From Cellulomonas fengjieae (lineage in GTDB: Bacteria > Actinomycetota > Actinomycetes > Actinomycetales > Cellulomonadaceae), in assembly GCF_018388465.1 (NCBI RefSeq), contig NZ_CP074404.1, forward strand, positions 3,720,001 to 3,784,000: a stretch of 64,000 nt of DNA, read 5' to 3'. A program made the translations under genes and the position numbers. The number at the start of each line of letters is the position of its first letter. Position 1 is the stretch's first letter. Below, piece after piece: positions 30,570 through 39,389 of this stretch. The notes below the pieces were generated by a model. The model had not been told where the DNA came from, made no database searches, and saw only the letters and a program-made list of their open reading frames with translations.

Positions 30570-32036
30570 TCACCGGGCCGCGGCGAACGTCGACGCGATC
30601 TCCAGCAGCAGCCGGGCCCCGAACCCGGTCGCCCCCTTGGTCCGCCAGGCGTCGTCCGACTCGGACCGCATCGTGCCGGCGATGTCGAGGTGCGCCCACG
30701 GGGTGTCCCCCACCCACTCGGCCAGGAACAGCGCCGCGGTGATCGCCCCGGCGTACTCGCCGCCCAGGTTCTTGATGTCCGCGACGTCGGAGTCCAGCTG
30801 CTTGCGGTACCGGCGGTCCAGCGGCAGCCGCCACACCTGCTCGTCGGTCTTCTCCGCCGCCGCCTCGACCAGGTCGAGGAGCGCGTCGTCGTTGCCGATG
30901 ACGGCCGCGGTCAGCATCCCCAGCGCCGCCAGCGCGGCGCCGGTCAGCGTCGCGATGTCGACGATCGCGTCGACCCCGTCCTCGCGGGCCAGCGCGATGG
31001 CGTCGGCCATGACCAGGCGCCCCTCGGCGTCGGTGTTCACCACCTCGATGGTCCGTCCGCTGCGGCTGGTCAGGACGTCGCCCAGCTTGGTGGCCGACCC
31101 CGACGGCATGTTGTCCGTGCAGGCCAGGTAGGCGCTGACGGCCACGGGGACGTCGAGGTCCGCGAGCGCGGTCATGGCCGCGAGCACCGCCCCGGCTCCG
31201 CTCATGTCCATCTTCATCGCCGCGTGCATCGCGTTGGACGGCTTGAGGCTGATGCCGCCGGAGTCGTAGGTGATCCCCTTGCCGACGAGGCCCAGGTGCG
31301 CACGCGGCTCGGTCGCCGGCGTGTACCGGACGACGATCATCCGCGGCTCGACCACCGACCCCGCGTTCACCCCCAGCAGGCCGCCGCAGCCCATCTCGAC
31401 GAGGGCCGCCTCGTCGAACACCTCGATGTCGAGACCGTGCTCACCGGCCAGCCAGACGGCGATGTCGGCCAGGTCCGGGGCCGTGAGGTGACCGGCCGGG
31501 GTGCTCGCCAGGTCGCGGGACAGCGACGCCGCCCGGGCCAGCACGAGTCCGCGGTCGGCCCCGCGGCGGGCGTCCTCCGCCGACGCATCGTCCACCAGCA
31601 GCACGATCTCGCGCACGGGGACGGTGCTCGGATCGCTCTTGAGGGCGTCGTAGCGGTAGCGGCCGAGCAGGATCCCCTCGACGACGGCCTGCGCGGAACC
31701 GTCGTCGAACGCGAGGTCGGTCGTCAGCACGTCGTCGCGACGGGCCGCCCGGGCGAACGCGGCCGCCGCGTCGCGCAGCGACGACTCGGACGGGTGGTCG
31801 CCGACACCCGTGAGCACCAGCGCGCCGCCGTCGCGGGGCAGGATCAGCGTCTCGCCGACCTTGCCGCCGAAGCCCCACTCGGTCAGCTCGTCGCGGCTCA
31901 GCGGCACCCCCGACGGAACCTCGCCGGTGGCGGTGACCGCCACGCCGAGGGCGCGGCCGGCGCCGGTACCGGGCGACGCGACCCGAACCGACACCTCCTC
32001 GAGCAGTGCGCGGGACGGGATCGGGTCGAAGGTCAT
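30570..32036 (-). CDS. pepA: Leucyl aminopeptidase (M17 family)
   Basis: A 488-residue cytosolic metallopeptidase. The metal-binding and active-site segments are GLVGKGITYDSGGISLKPSNAMHAAMKMDMSGAG and the signature NTDAEGRLVMADAIALA, with VDIATLTGAALAALG following. The N-terminal regulatory domain of about 165 residues is present, giving the usual full-length enzyme that removes N-terminal leucine and other residues using two metal ions. ATG 32036 is used. It follows the permease gene by 11 bases, so they are likely co-transcribed. Confidence 0.92.
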   Translation of the reverse strand: MTFDPIPSRALLEEVSVRVASPGTGAGRALGVAVTATGEVPSGVPLSRDELTEWGFGGKVGETLILPRDGGALVLTGVGDHPSESSLRDAAAAFARAARRDDVLTTDLAFDDGSAQAVVEGILLGRYRYDALKSDPSTVPVREIVLLVDDASAEDARRGADRGLVLARAASLSRDLASTPAGHLTAPDLADIAVWLAGEHGLDIEVFDEAALVEMGCGGLLGVNAGSVVEPRMIVVRYTPATEPRAHLGLVGKGITYDSGGISLKPSNAMHAAMKMDMSGAGAVLAAMTALADLDVPVAVSAYLACTDNMPSGSATKLGDVLTSRSGRTIEVVNTDAEGRLVMADAIALAREDGVDAIVDIATLTGAALAALGMLTAAVIGNDDALLDLVEAAAEKTDEQVWRLPLDRRYRKQLDSDVADIKNLGGEYAGAITAALFLAEWVGDTPWAHLDIAGTMRSESDDAWRTKGATGFGARLLLEIASTFAAAR

Positions 32037-32047
32037 CGTCGTGCTCC

Positions 32048-33847
32048 TTACGTCGGCCAGATGACGGGGATGAGCAGGACGGCGACGGCGAACCACGCTG
32101 CCGTCGTCGCGAGGCCGAGCTTCCAGTAGTCGGAGAACGCATAGCCGCCCGGCCCCATGACCATCATGTTCGCCGGGGTCGCGATCGGCGTCAGGAACGA
32201 CGCCGCGCCGGCCACCGCGACCAGCATCAGGACGGGCGCGAGCGCGACGCCCGACGCGTCGGCCAGGGCGACCGCGATGGGCGCGATGATCAGCACGGTG
32301 GCGGTGTTGCTCACCACCTGGCCGAGCACGAGCGTGAGCAGGAACAGCGTCGCGAGCACGACGCGCGGGCCGCCGTCGCCCACGAGGTCCACCAGCCAGC
32401 CGGCCACCAGGTCGGCGGCGCCGCTCGACGAGATCGCGACCGACAGGGGGATGAGCCCGCCGATCAGCACGACGATCTGCCACGACACCGCTCGGTACGC
32501 CTGCGGCACGCCGACCACCCCGGTCATCACCATGAGCGCCGCCCCGACCAGACCCGCGATGGCGGGGGGCACCACGCCGGTGGCCAGCAGGAGCACCGTC
32601 ACGGCCAGCACCGCGAGCGCACGCCACGCCTTGGGCCCGAGGGCCACGGTCTGCCGGCGGACGAGCTCGGGGCTGTCCACGATCAGCACGTCGTCGTCGG
32701 CCGCGAACGCCTCGACCGCGGGCCACGGACCGTGCACGAGCAGGGAGTCACCCTCGGCGAGCACCAGCTGGTCGCCTCCGCGGTCCTTGCCCAGCCGCCG
32801 GACGCCGAGCACGGTCACGCCGGAGCGCGCCATGCCGGCGAACACGACCTCGCCGATCGCCCGCGACCGGGGCCGCACCACGAGCTCCGCGACGCCGACC
32901 TCGCGCCCCAGCAGCGCCTCGCGGGTCCGCCGGGTCAGTGGCGTGGTCGCGACGACGAGCCCGTGGCGCTCGACCAGCGACGCGATGCCGGAGCTGTCCC
33001 CGGTGACCACGACGACGTCCCCGACGTCCAGCGCGTCGTCCACGCCCGCCGGGCGGCCGTCCTCGCGCTGCACGCCGATGAGCACCACCCCCTCGGGCAC
33101 CTCGACCTCGTCACGGCGCCGGCCCACGACGTCGGACGACGGACGCACCCCCAGCCGGAAGAAGCCCACGTCGAGGCTGTAGTGCTCGACGAGCGTGTCG
33201 ACATGCTCGGAGTAGTCGGCCGGGAGGGAGGTCGGTGAGCGGTCGGGCAGCAGCCGGCGTCCGACCAGGACCGAGACCGCGATGGTCGCCAGCACGAGCG
33301 GCAGACCGATCAGCCCGAACTCGAAGAACCCGAACCGGTCGCCCGTGGAGTCGAACAGCGCGTCGGACACGATGACGTTGACCGTGCTGCCGCTGAGCAC
33401 CAGCAGCGCGCCGGCGCTCGCGGCGAACGCGAGGGGCATGAGCATCTGCGACGTCGACTGCTTGGAGCGGCGCGCCGCCAGCACCACCACGGGCAGGAGC
33501 GCCGCGGTGGCGCCGTTGGGCGTGACCAGCGCGGCCAGGACGGCCGAGAGGGCCATGAGGGCGATCAGCAGCTTGGTGCGGGCGGTCCCCGCGCGCGTGA
33601 TCAGCTCCTGCCCCGCCCAGGCGGTGACCCCCGACGACTCGAGACCTTCGCTGACCACGAACAGGGTGGCGATGAACACGACGACCGGGTCCCCGAAGCC
33701 AGCGATCGCCTGGTTCGCGTCGATCAGGCCGGTGGCGTAGAGGGCCAGCGCGGTGAGGATGGCGACCACGCCGACGCTGAGCCGGTTCCAGACGAAGAGA
33801 CCGACACAGCCGGCGAGGACGAGCAGGCTCAGGACGGCGTCGGACAC
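32048..33847 (-). CDS. SLC13/CitM-type transporter with two TrkA-C domains
   Basis: A 599-residue permease. About eleven hydrophobic segments flank a soluble centre (about residues 205-375) holding two TrkA_C-like domains (FFRLGVRPSSDVVGRRRDEVEVPEGVVLIGVQRED, and VAELVVRPRSRAIGEVVFAG...VTVLGVRRLGKD). The C-terminal half carries GQVVSNTATVLIIAPIAVALA and TPIATPANMMVMGPGGYAFSDYWKLG, the DASS/SLC13 signature. Substrate is probably an anion such as sulfate, dicarboxylate or arsenite, not determinable here. GTG 33847 lies 6 bases after a TAGTTT box, so the mRNA may be leaderless. Confidence 0.85.
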   Translation of the reverse strand: MSDAVLSLLVLAGCVGLFVWNRLSVGVVAILTALALYATGLIDANQAIAGFGDPVVVFIATLFVVSEGLESSGVTAWAGQELITRAGTARTKLLIALMALSAVLAALVTPNGATAALLPVVVLAARRSKQSTSQMLMPLAFAASAGALLVLSGSTVNVIVSDALFDSTGDRFGFFEFGLIGLPLVLATIAVSVLVGRRLLPDRSPTSLPADYSEHVDTLVEHYSLDVGFFRLGVRPSSDVVGRRRDEVEVPEGVVLIGVQREDGRPAGVDDALDVGDVVVVTGDSSGIASLVERHGLVVATTPLTRRTREALLGREVGVAELVVRPRSRAIGEVVFAGMARSGVTVLGVRRLGKDRGGDQLVLAEGDSLLVHGPWPAVEAFAADDDVLIVDSPELVRRQTVALGPKAWRALAVLAVTVLLLATGVVPPAIAGLVGAALMVMTGVVGVPQAYRAVSWQIVVLIGGLIPLSVAISSSGAADLVAGWLVDLVGDGGPRVVLATLFLLTLVLGQVVSNTATVLIIAPIAVALADASGVALAPVLMLVAVAGAASFLTPIATPANMMVMGPGGYAFSDYWKLGLATTAAWFAVAVLLIPVIWPT

Positions 33848-33856
33848 CCCGCCAAA

Positions 33857-34498
33857 CTAGAGCACGCTCTGCACCACAGGAGCGCGCGGCCCCTTCACCA
33901 GGAGCCAGCCGAGGAAGGCGAGCTCCGAGACCCCGCCCAGCAGGCCGAGCGCCAGCGCGGCAGAGTCCGCGGAGGGGGCGACGAGCTCGACGACGAGGCC
34001 GAGCAGGTACCCGGCGCCACCGATGATCAGGGCGTACCCGAACACCCGGGGGACCACGCCCGAACGGAGCACCAGGTAGCCCAGCGGGATGAGAAAGCCG
34101 CCGAAGAAGATCTGCGCGACCAGGTAGCCGATGCCGTGCAGGTCGAGGAACAGCACGGCGAGCTCGTCGGCCCCCCGCTGCGCTGCGAGGACCGCGCCCG
34201 CGTGGTTCACCATGTTCAGCGCCTTGATGGCCACGCTCACCGCGGTCATGGTGAGCATCGCGATCGCCGCGGTCCGGTGGACCTCCCTGAACAGCGCGTA
34301 CAGGGCGACGCCGACCAGCAGGAAGCAGGTGAACGCGGCCAGGTCGGCGACGAACGCGACCTTCATCAGCCCGGCGTCGTCGCGCAGTGCTGCGGCGACG
34401 TCGTCGGTCGCCTTGATCCTCGAGCGTGCGAACAGCTCGGCAAAACCAGCGAGGAAGGCGACGGCGAGGTAGAGCAGTCCGGCCAGGCGTGCGGTCAT
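33857..34498 (-). CDS. DUF4386 membrane protein
   Basis: A 213-residue protein with six hydrophobic helices (AGLLYLAVAFLAGFAELF, VADLAAFTCFLLVGVALYALF, AIAMLTMTAVSVAIKALNMV, LHGIGYLVAQIFFGGFLIPLGYLVL and others). The order and the LHGIGYLVAQIFFG...PLGYLV motif match DUF4386, whose function is unknown. A ribosome site GAGAGGAACCTCC precedes ATG 34498. It ends 9 bases before the permease start. Confidence 0.8.
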   Translation of the reverse strand: MTARLAGLLYLAVAFLAGFAELFARSRIKATDDVAAALRDDAGLMKVAFVADLAAFTCFLLVGVALYALFREVHRTAAIAMLTMTAVSVAIKALNMVNHAGAVLAAQRGADELAVLFLDLHGIGYLVAQIFFGGFLIPLGYLVLRSGVVPRVFGYALIIGGAGYLLGLVVELVAPSADSAALALGLLGGVSELAFLGWLLVKGPRAPVVQSVL

Positions 34499-34567
34499 CG
34501 GAGGTTCCTCTCGGGCGTGCGGGATCGCGAGACGGCGATGCGCGTCTCGTGCGGGTCGTGCGGTGGG

Positions 34568-34780
34568 TCAGCCCGGGTACTGGAAGACGTCGTCGAGCGG
34601 GACGTCGAACACGCGGGCGATCTGGAAGGCCATCTCGAGCGACGGCGAGTAGCGGCCCTGCTCGATGGCGATGACGGTCTGGCGGGTGACGCCGATGCGC
34701 TCGGCCAGCTCGGCCTGCGTCATCTCCCCGTGGGTGAACCGGAGCGTGCGGATGGAGTTCGTGACCTGCGTGGGCTTCAC
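34568..34780 (-). CDS. Small XRE-family (Cro/CI-type) regulator
   Basis: A 70-residue one-domain DNA-binding protein. The helix-turn-helix is MTQAELAERIGVTRQTVIAIEQGRYSPSLEMAFQIARVFDVPLDDVFQ, the standard Cro/CI form. GTG 34780 overlaps the stop of the upstream membrane gene (GTGA), a typical coupled pair. Such 70-residue XRE proteins are often encoded with DUF2178-type membrane proteins in actinobacteria. Its targets may include its own operon. Confidence 0.85.
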   Translation of the reverse strand: MKPTQVTNSIRTLRFTHGEMTQAELAERIGVTRQTVIAIEQGRYSPSLEMAFQIARVFDVPLDDVFQYPG

Positions 34781-35205
34781 CACGTGGAGAAGTCCTGTCG
34801 GTAGGCGGCGAGCTTGGTGAGCGACCCGAGCACCGCGGACAGCACGAAGCCGAGGTAGATGACGTTGGCGATCCAGAACCAGTCCGCCTCGACCAGCGCC
34901 AGGACCAGGGCGGCGATGCCGCCCATCACCACGAACGCCTGGCCGTTGTACTCGCCGAGCCGGTTGATCTCCTTGTCGCGCTGGTCTTTGCGGTGGCCGT
35001 CGCGGCGGTTGGCCAGTGAGACCGCGATCGAGCCGACGATCGTCACGACGATCGCGCCGCCGATGGACCACAGCAGGGGGCCGACGTAGGCCACCTGGCT
35101 CAGCGGCACCTCCCGGGCCCGGCTCAGCACGATCACGACGTACGTGGCGTACGCGAGCACCGAGACGACGAGGGACACCCAGACGTTCCGCTCTTCGTAG
35201 GACAT
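34777..35205 (-). CDS. Four-helix membrane protein paired with XRE regulator
   Basis: A 142-residue protein with four hydrophobic segments (VSLVVSVLAYATYVVIVL, VGPLLWSIGGAIVVTIVGSIAVSLA, AFVVMGGIAALVLALVEADWFWIANVIYLGFVLSAVLGSL). A cytoplasmic loop RRDGHRKDQRDKEINRLGEYNG separates the helix pairs. This layout fits DUF2178-type proteins. ATG 35205 shares its first base with the stop of the oxidoreductase gene, and its end overlaps the XRE gene. Function unknown; possibly a signal-modulating partner. Confidence 0.75.
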   Translation of the reverse strand: MSYEERNVWVSLVVSVLAYATYVVIVLSRAREVPLSQVAYVGPLLWSIGGAIVVTIVGSIAVSLANRRDGHRKDQRDKEINRLGEYNGQAFVVMGGIAALVLALVEADWFWIANVIYLGFVLSAVLGSLTKLAAYRQDFSTW

Positions 35206-36203
35206 CAGCGCTCCCGGGCGACGGTGAGGACGGTCTTGCCCCGGGCGTGCTCGGCCATCAGTCGGCGCAGCGCCTCCGGGGCGTCGCCCAGAGCGTAGGT
35301 CCGCTCGACGGCCGGTCTGATCGCTCCGTCCTCGGCGAGCTCGCGCAGCCGGTCGAGCTTCGCCCGACCGGGGGTGGCCGAGACGGGCCGCAGGTGCTGG
35401 CCGACGAGCAGGTTGAGCAGGACCGCATGCACGATCCGACCCATCGGCCCGATCACCCGACCGCCGTTGCCCGAGGACAGGGCGAGAGTGCCCCGCTCGG
35501 TGAGCGCCCGCCGGTACGCCGCGAGGCTCCGGTTGCCGACGAGGTCGATGACCAGGTCGTACCGGGTGCCGTCGCTGGTGAAGTCGGAGCGCTCGTAGTC
35601 GATCACCCGGTCCGCGCCGAGCCCTCTGACCAGCTCCACGTTGCGTCCGCTGCACACGCCGGTCACCTCGGCACCGAGCGCCTTGGCCAGCTGCACCGCG
35701 AACGTCCCGACGCCCCCGGACGCCCCGTTGACCAGGACCTTCTGTCCCGGCCGGACCCCGGCGACGCAGTCCAGCGCGGTGCCGGCGGCCAGCGGGAGGG
35801 TGGCGGCCTGCTCGAAGCTGAGGTTCGCCGGCTTGAGCGCGACGATCGACGCCCTGACGCACACGTGCTGCGCCCACGCGCCCGCCGGGGCCTCGGCGTA
35901 GACCTCGTCGCCGGGGCGGAGGTCGGTCACGTCCGCGCCGACCGCCTCGACGACGCCGGCAACGTCCTTGCCGGGCACCCGGTGCTTCGGCGTACGCAAC
36001 CCGGAGACGGCCCGGATCAGCGACGGTCGACCCGTGACCATGGCGACGTCGGCGAAGTTCAGCGACGACGCGCGCACCGCGATCAGCACCTCGTCGGCCC
36101 TCGGCACCGGGCGCGGAGCGGTCCGGTACGCGAGCACCTCCGACGAGCCGTAGGCGTGCTGGACGATCGCCTGCATGGTGCCGTTCTCGGTCTCGACGTC
36201 CAT
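35205..36203 (-). CDS. Zinc-independent MDR-family quinone oxidoreductase
   Basis: A 332-residue NAD(P)H-dependent oxidoreductase of the medium-chain dehydrogenase family. Elements seen: substrate-domain ASSLNFADVAMVTG, PGKDVAGVVEAVGADVTDLRPGDEVYA, the dinucleotide site VLVNGASGGVGTFAVQLAKALGAEVTGVCS and YDLVIDLVGN. There are no zinc-binding cysteines, so it fits the quinone/enone reductase branch. ATG 36203 has GGAGAC upstream. A TTGACA-17-TACGTT promoter and a long inverted repeat lie in front. First gene of a three-gene operon. Confidence 0.85.
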   Translation of the reverse strand: MDVETENGTMQAIVQHAYGSSEVLAYRTAPRPVPRADEVLIAVRASSLNFADVAMVTGRPSLIRAVSGLRTPKHRVPGKDVAGVVEAVGADVTDLRPGDEVYAEAPAGAWAQHVCVRASIVALKPANLSFEQAATLPLAAGTALDCVAGVRPGQKVLVNGASGGVGTFAVQLAKALGAEVTGVCSGRNVELVRGLGADRVIDYERSDFTSDGTRYDLVIDLVGNRSLAAYRRALTERGTLALSSGNGGRVIGPMGRIVHAVLLNLLVGQHLRPVSATPGRAKLDRLRELAEDGAIRPAVERTYALGDAPEALRRLMAEHARGKTVLTVARER

Positions 36204-36214
36204 CGGAGTCTCCT

Positions 36215-36280
36215 GTGTAAAGAATTGTTGACATGGCGAACGTATGGCTAACCAGACACCATGTCAAGAGTTCTTTACAC
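36215..36280. promoter_or_regulatory. Large inverted-repeat operator and divergent promoter
   Basis: Two 22-base arms (36215-36236 and 36259-36280) are inverted copies of each other with 20 of 22 positions matching, separated by 22 bases. Each arm is itself a loose palindrome around TGTAAAGAA/TTnTTnACA, so two dimers could bind. On the minus strand TTGACA (36267-36262), 17 bases, TACGTT (36244-36239) is a near-consensus promoter for the oxidoreductase operon lying between and inside the arms. Confidence 0.7.
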
Positions 36281-36288
36281 GGCATGAT

Positions 36289-36816
36289 GTGCGCGTGGAT
36301 GTCGTCGTGCTCTCGGGAACCGTCGGTGCCGGCAAGACCACGATCGCCCTCGCGTTGCGCGACGCGCTCGTCGCGCGCGGGCTGTCGGCCATCGACGTCG
36401 ACGTCGACGCCGTCGCCCAGGAGACGTCGGCGGCGCCCGACGACCCGTTCAACGAGCGCGCGGTCGTCGCCCACCTGCGGTCGATGCGGGAGCACTGGCG
36501 GGAGGCCGGGATCGACGTGCTGCTCCTGCCGCGCGTCGTCGAGACCGTCGGACAGCGCGACGCCTGCGCGGACGCCCTGGGTGAACCCGTGCGCGTCGTG
36601 CGGATCGACGCGGACTCGTCCACCCGCCACGCCCGCCTGATCAGCCGGCACGAACCCGGACCCGACCGCGACTGGCACCTGGCCCGCACGGACGTACTGG
36701 CCGACCTGCTGGTCGCGGCCTCCGTGGAGGACCTCGTGGTCGTCAACGACGGTCGTCCGGCGACCGCAGCGGCGCTCGAGATCGTGGACCTGCTCAGGCT
36801 TCCGGCGCGAGCGTGA
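36289..36816 (+). CDS. P-loop kinase-like/AAA ATPase protein
   Basis: A 175-residue nucleotide-binding protein. Walker A is VVVLSGTVGAGKTTIALALRDALVARG at the N-terminus; the rest (IDVDVDAVAQETSAAPDDPFNERAVVAHLRSMREHW, LLLPRVVE, VRIDADSSTRHARLISRHE, LVVVNDGRP) fits a small-molecule or shikimate-kinase-like fold. Substrate unknown. Start is uncertain: GTG 36289 is used, but an ATG at 36244 would place the start inside the operator. It overlaps the convergent sigma gene by 23 bases. Confidence 0.72.
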   Translation: MRVDVVVLSGTVGAGKTTIALALRDALVARGLSAIDVDVDAVAQETSAAPDDPFNERAVVAHLRSMREHWREAGIDVLLLPRVVETVGQRDACADALGEPVRVVRIDADSSTRHARLISRHEPGPDRDWHLARTDVLADLLVAASVEDLVVVNDGRPATAAALEIVDLLRLPARA

Positions 36817-37669
36817 GCGGCAGGCCGAGCGCCGCGACGTGGTGTCCCCCGACGAAGGCGTTGATCTCGGCGATCCGCCCGTCGACCACGCGCAGCACGT
36901 CGACCACCCACCCCTCGTAGCGCCCCTGCTCGGGCCGCCACAGGTAGTTGACGAGCGCCGGTCGACCGTTGGCGCGCGACGGGACGGTGCTCCAGTCCAG
37001 GGGCCGGCCGAGGAACTCCGCCGCGTCGTCGATCCCCAGGATCGGCGCGTCGGGGGGCATCGTGATGCGCACGTCGTCGGCCAGCAGCATCCGGAACGCC
37101 TCCGGGCCGGAGGCCGCCGCGTACCGGCGCAGGATCTCCTCGTCCTGCGCGGTCAGCGCCGGCCGGCGCCAGTCCTGCGGGTCGGCGGGTGCGTGCCGGC
37201 GGACCGTGTCCCGCGCGCGCTGCACCAGGCTGTTCACCGCGGGCACGGCCACGCCGAGGGCGTCGGCGATCTCCGTCGGCGTCCAGCCGTCCACGTCGCG
37301 CAGCACGAACGCCGCCCGCTGCCGCGGCGGCAGGTGCATGAGCGCCGCGATCAGAGCGAGCTCCACGAGCTCGTCGGCCGCGACCTCGTCGTCCGGGTAC
37401 GGCCCCACCTGCGTGCTCCACTCGAGCACGTCCCCGACCGGGGTGGTCCGGCGGGCCGCGGACTTGCGGCTGTCCAGGAACACGTTCGTGGCGATCCGGC
37501 GGAGCCACGTGCGCTCGGAGGCACGGCCCTCGAACCGGTCCCGCGCGCGCCACGCCCGTAGGAACGTCTCCTGCACCAGGTCGTCGGCGTCCGCGACGTT
37601 GCCGGTCAGCCGGTAGGCGTGCGCGCGCAGATCGCGTCGGTGCACCTCGAGGTCCTGCTCGCTGGGCAT
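36794..37669 (-). CDS. ECF sigma factor with SnoaL-like C-terminal domain
   Basis: A 291-residue sigma factor. Region 2 is LRAHAYRLTGNVADADDLVQETFLRAWRARDRFEGRASERTWLRRIATNVFLD; region 4 is LMHLPPRQRAAFVLRDVDGWTPTEIADALGVAVPAVNSLVQRARDTV. After residue 190 a SnoaL/NTF2-like domain follows (EEILRRYAAASGPEAFRMLLADDVRITMPPDAP...EGWVVDVLRVVDGRIAEINAFVGG). This fusion matches the TIGR02960 (SigX5-like) ECF class in which the tail replaces a separate anti-sigma factor. It is divergent from the DUF899 gene, a possible target. Confidence 0.9.
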   Translation of the reverse strand: MPSEQDLEVHRRDLRAHAYRLTGNVADADDLVQETFLRAWRARDRFEGRASERTWLRRIATNVFLDSRKSAARRTTPVGDVLEWSTQVGPYPDDEVAADELVELALIAALMHLPPRQRAAFVLRDVDGWTPTEIADALGVAVPAVNSLVQRARDTVRRHAPADPQDWRRPALTAQDEEILRRYAAASGPEAFRMLLADDVRITMPPDAPILGIDDAAEFLGRPLDWSTVPSRANGRPALVNYLWRPEQGRYEGWVVDVLRVVDGRIAEINAFVGGHHVAALGLPLTLAPEA

Positions 37670-37755
37670 CACCGCGCTCCTCGCAGACCGATGACGTCGA
37701 CGGCCTGGCTCGTCAGTACTGGGGACCGACCACGACATCCTCAAGGAGCCCACCC

Positions 37756-38442
37756 ATGACCGCAACGCCCCCGATCGTCGACCGCGACACCTGGCAGCGC
37801 GAGCGCGACGAGCTGCTGGTCCGCGAGAAGGCCCACACCCGCGCCGGCAGCGCGCTGGCCGCCCAACGCCGGCGCCTGCCGATGGTGGAGGTCGACGGCG
37901 GCGTCACGCTGCTCGGCGCCGACGGCCCGAGAACCGTGCTCGACATGTTCGAGGGCCGCGACCAGCTGCTCACGCTCAAGCACATGTGGCACCACGGCAA
38001 GGGCTTCGCCGGCCAGTGCCGGGGGTGCACCGCGACGCTCTGGAACTTCCAGGACGCCACCTACCTGGAGGCCAGGGGAGTGTCGTTCGCGATCTGGTGC
38101 GAGGGCCCGTACGACGAGTTCGCGCCGTACCGGGAGTTCATGGGGTACACCGCCCCCTGGTACTCCCTCGAGGGCGTCGACTCCCCCGGCATCTCGGACG
38201 GCTGGCTCAACGCCTACCTGCGCGTGGGCGACCGCGTCTTCCAGACGTTCGAGACGGACGGCCGCGGCGTCGAGGTGATGATGCCCGCCCTCCAGCTCCT
38301 CGACCTGACCACGTACGGCCGGCAGGAGGAGTGGGAGGACTCCCCGGAGGGCTGGCCGCAGGACCCGACCCAGAGCTGGTTCATGCGCGACGGGCGCCCG
38401 ATCCCGCAGTGGACCCGGCCGGGCGTCACGCCGACCTCCTAG
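37756..38442 (+). CDS. DUF899 thioredoxin-like protein
   Basis: A 228-residue protein of the DUF899 family, distantly thioredoxin-fold. Characteristic segments are KAHTRAGSALAAQRRRLPMVEV, LKHMWHHGKGFAGQCRGCTATLWNFQDA with the CxxC (Cys-Arg-Gly-Cys), FAIWCEGPYDEFAPYREFMGY and WYSLEG. The function of this family is not known. AAGGAG lies 8 bases before ATG 37756. It is divergent from the SnoaL-type ECF sigma gene and its stop overlaps that of the LLM gene by 4 bases. Confidence 0.85.
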   Translation: MTATPPIVDRDTWQRERDELLVREKAHTRAGSALAAQRRRLPMVEVDGGVTLLGADGPRTVLDMFEGRDQLLTLKHMWHHGKGFAGQCRGCTATLWNFQDATYLEARGVSFAIWCEGPYDEFAPYREFMGYTAPWYSLEGVDSPGISDGWLNAYLRVGDRVFQTFETDGRGVEVMMPALQLLDLTTYGRQEEWEDSPEGWPQDPTQSWFMRDGRPIPQWTRPGVTPTS

Positions 38443-39389
38443 AGGACCCGCGCGAGGCCTTCCAGTGCGGCCAGCGGGTCGGGGCCCACCGGGAGGAGCA
38501 CCGCCGTGGTCACGCCCGCGTCGTGCAGCTGCCCGATGCGGGCGCGGGCGTCGACCACGGTGCCGACGACGGCGAGCTGGTCCACCCACGCGTCGGGCAT
38601 CCGCGCGGCGAACTCGGCGCCCGTGGCGGACGCCGCCCGCAGCGCCCGGAACTCGTCGGCGAACGGCAGCGGGGCGATGTGCACGTCCCAGTCGGGCTCG
38701 CCCATCCACTCCAGGGCAGGCCGGGCGGTCGCGCGCGCCCGCGCCGCGTCGTCGTCGACCGCCGCCACGCAGTAGCCCACGATCCGGTGCTCCCGCGTGG
38801 GCGCGATGTGTCGCAGGGCCTCCGCGACGTACTCGGGCGTGACGGGCTCGGCCAGGACCGTGCCGTCCGCCGCCCGTCCTGCGAGCGCGAGCGACTTCGG
38901 CCCGCGGACCCCCGCGAGCACCCGCGGCACGCTGGCCGGCGGAGTGTTCAGGTCCACGCCGTCCAGCGACACGTAGCGACCGTCGGCGTCCACCCGGCCG
39001 CCCCGCACCACCGCACGCACCGCGTCGAGGTGCTCCTCGAGCATAGTCAGCGGGCTCGTGGGCCAGGCGCCGACCTGCCGCATCCAGCCCGGCATCCCGT
39101 GCCCGATGCCGACATCGATCCGGCCCGGGAACAGCTCTCCCAGGGTGGCCGCCTCCAACGCGGTGAACGCCGCGTTGCGCACCGCGGCGGGCAGGATGCC
39201 GATGCCGACCCGGATGCGCTCGGTCATCGCGAGCGCCGCCGCGGCCTGCGCGATGCCGCCGCGGAAGAAGCAGTCCTCCACCACCCAGAGCTCGTCGAAG
39301 CCGAGCGCCTCCGCCCGCTCGGCGAAGGTGCGGAACAGGTGTGCGGGCAGGTCCCGCGGCAGCATGACGCCGACGGCGCGCTCGGTCAT
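38439..39389 (-). CDS. LLM-class (F420/FMN-dependent) oxidoreductase
   Basis: A 316-residue luciferase-like monooxygenase family barrel. Typical segments are FAERAEALGFDELWVVEDCF, TERIRVGIGILPAAVRNAAFTALEAATLGELFPGRIDVGIGHG and EEHLDAVRAVVRGG, followed by VPRVLAGVRGPKSLALAGRAADGTVLAE. Actinobacterial members often use F420. The substrate is unknown. ATG 39389 shares a base with the stop of the upstream acetyltransferase gene, so the gene belongs to the PBP-acetyltransferase-LLM string. Confidence 0.85.
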   Translation of the reverse strand: MTERAVGVMLPRDLPAHLFRTFAERAEALGFDELWVVEDCFFRGGIAQAAAALAMTERIRVGIGILPAAVRNAAFTALEAATLGELFPGRIDVGIGHGMPGWMRQVGAWPTSPLTMLEEHLDAVRAVVRGGRVDADGRYVSLDGVDLNTPPASVPRVLAGVRGPKSLALAGRAADGTVLAEPVTPEYVAEALRHIAPTREHRIVGYCVAAVDDDAARARATARPALEWMGEPDWDVHIAPLPFADEFRALRAASATGAEFAARMPDAWVDQLAVVGTVVDARARIGQLHDAGVTTAVLLPVGPDPLAALEGLARVL

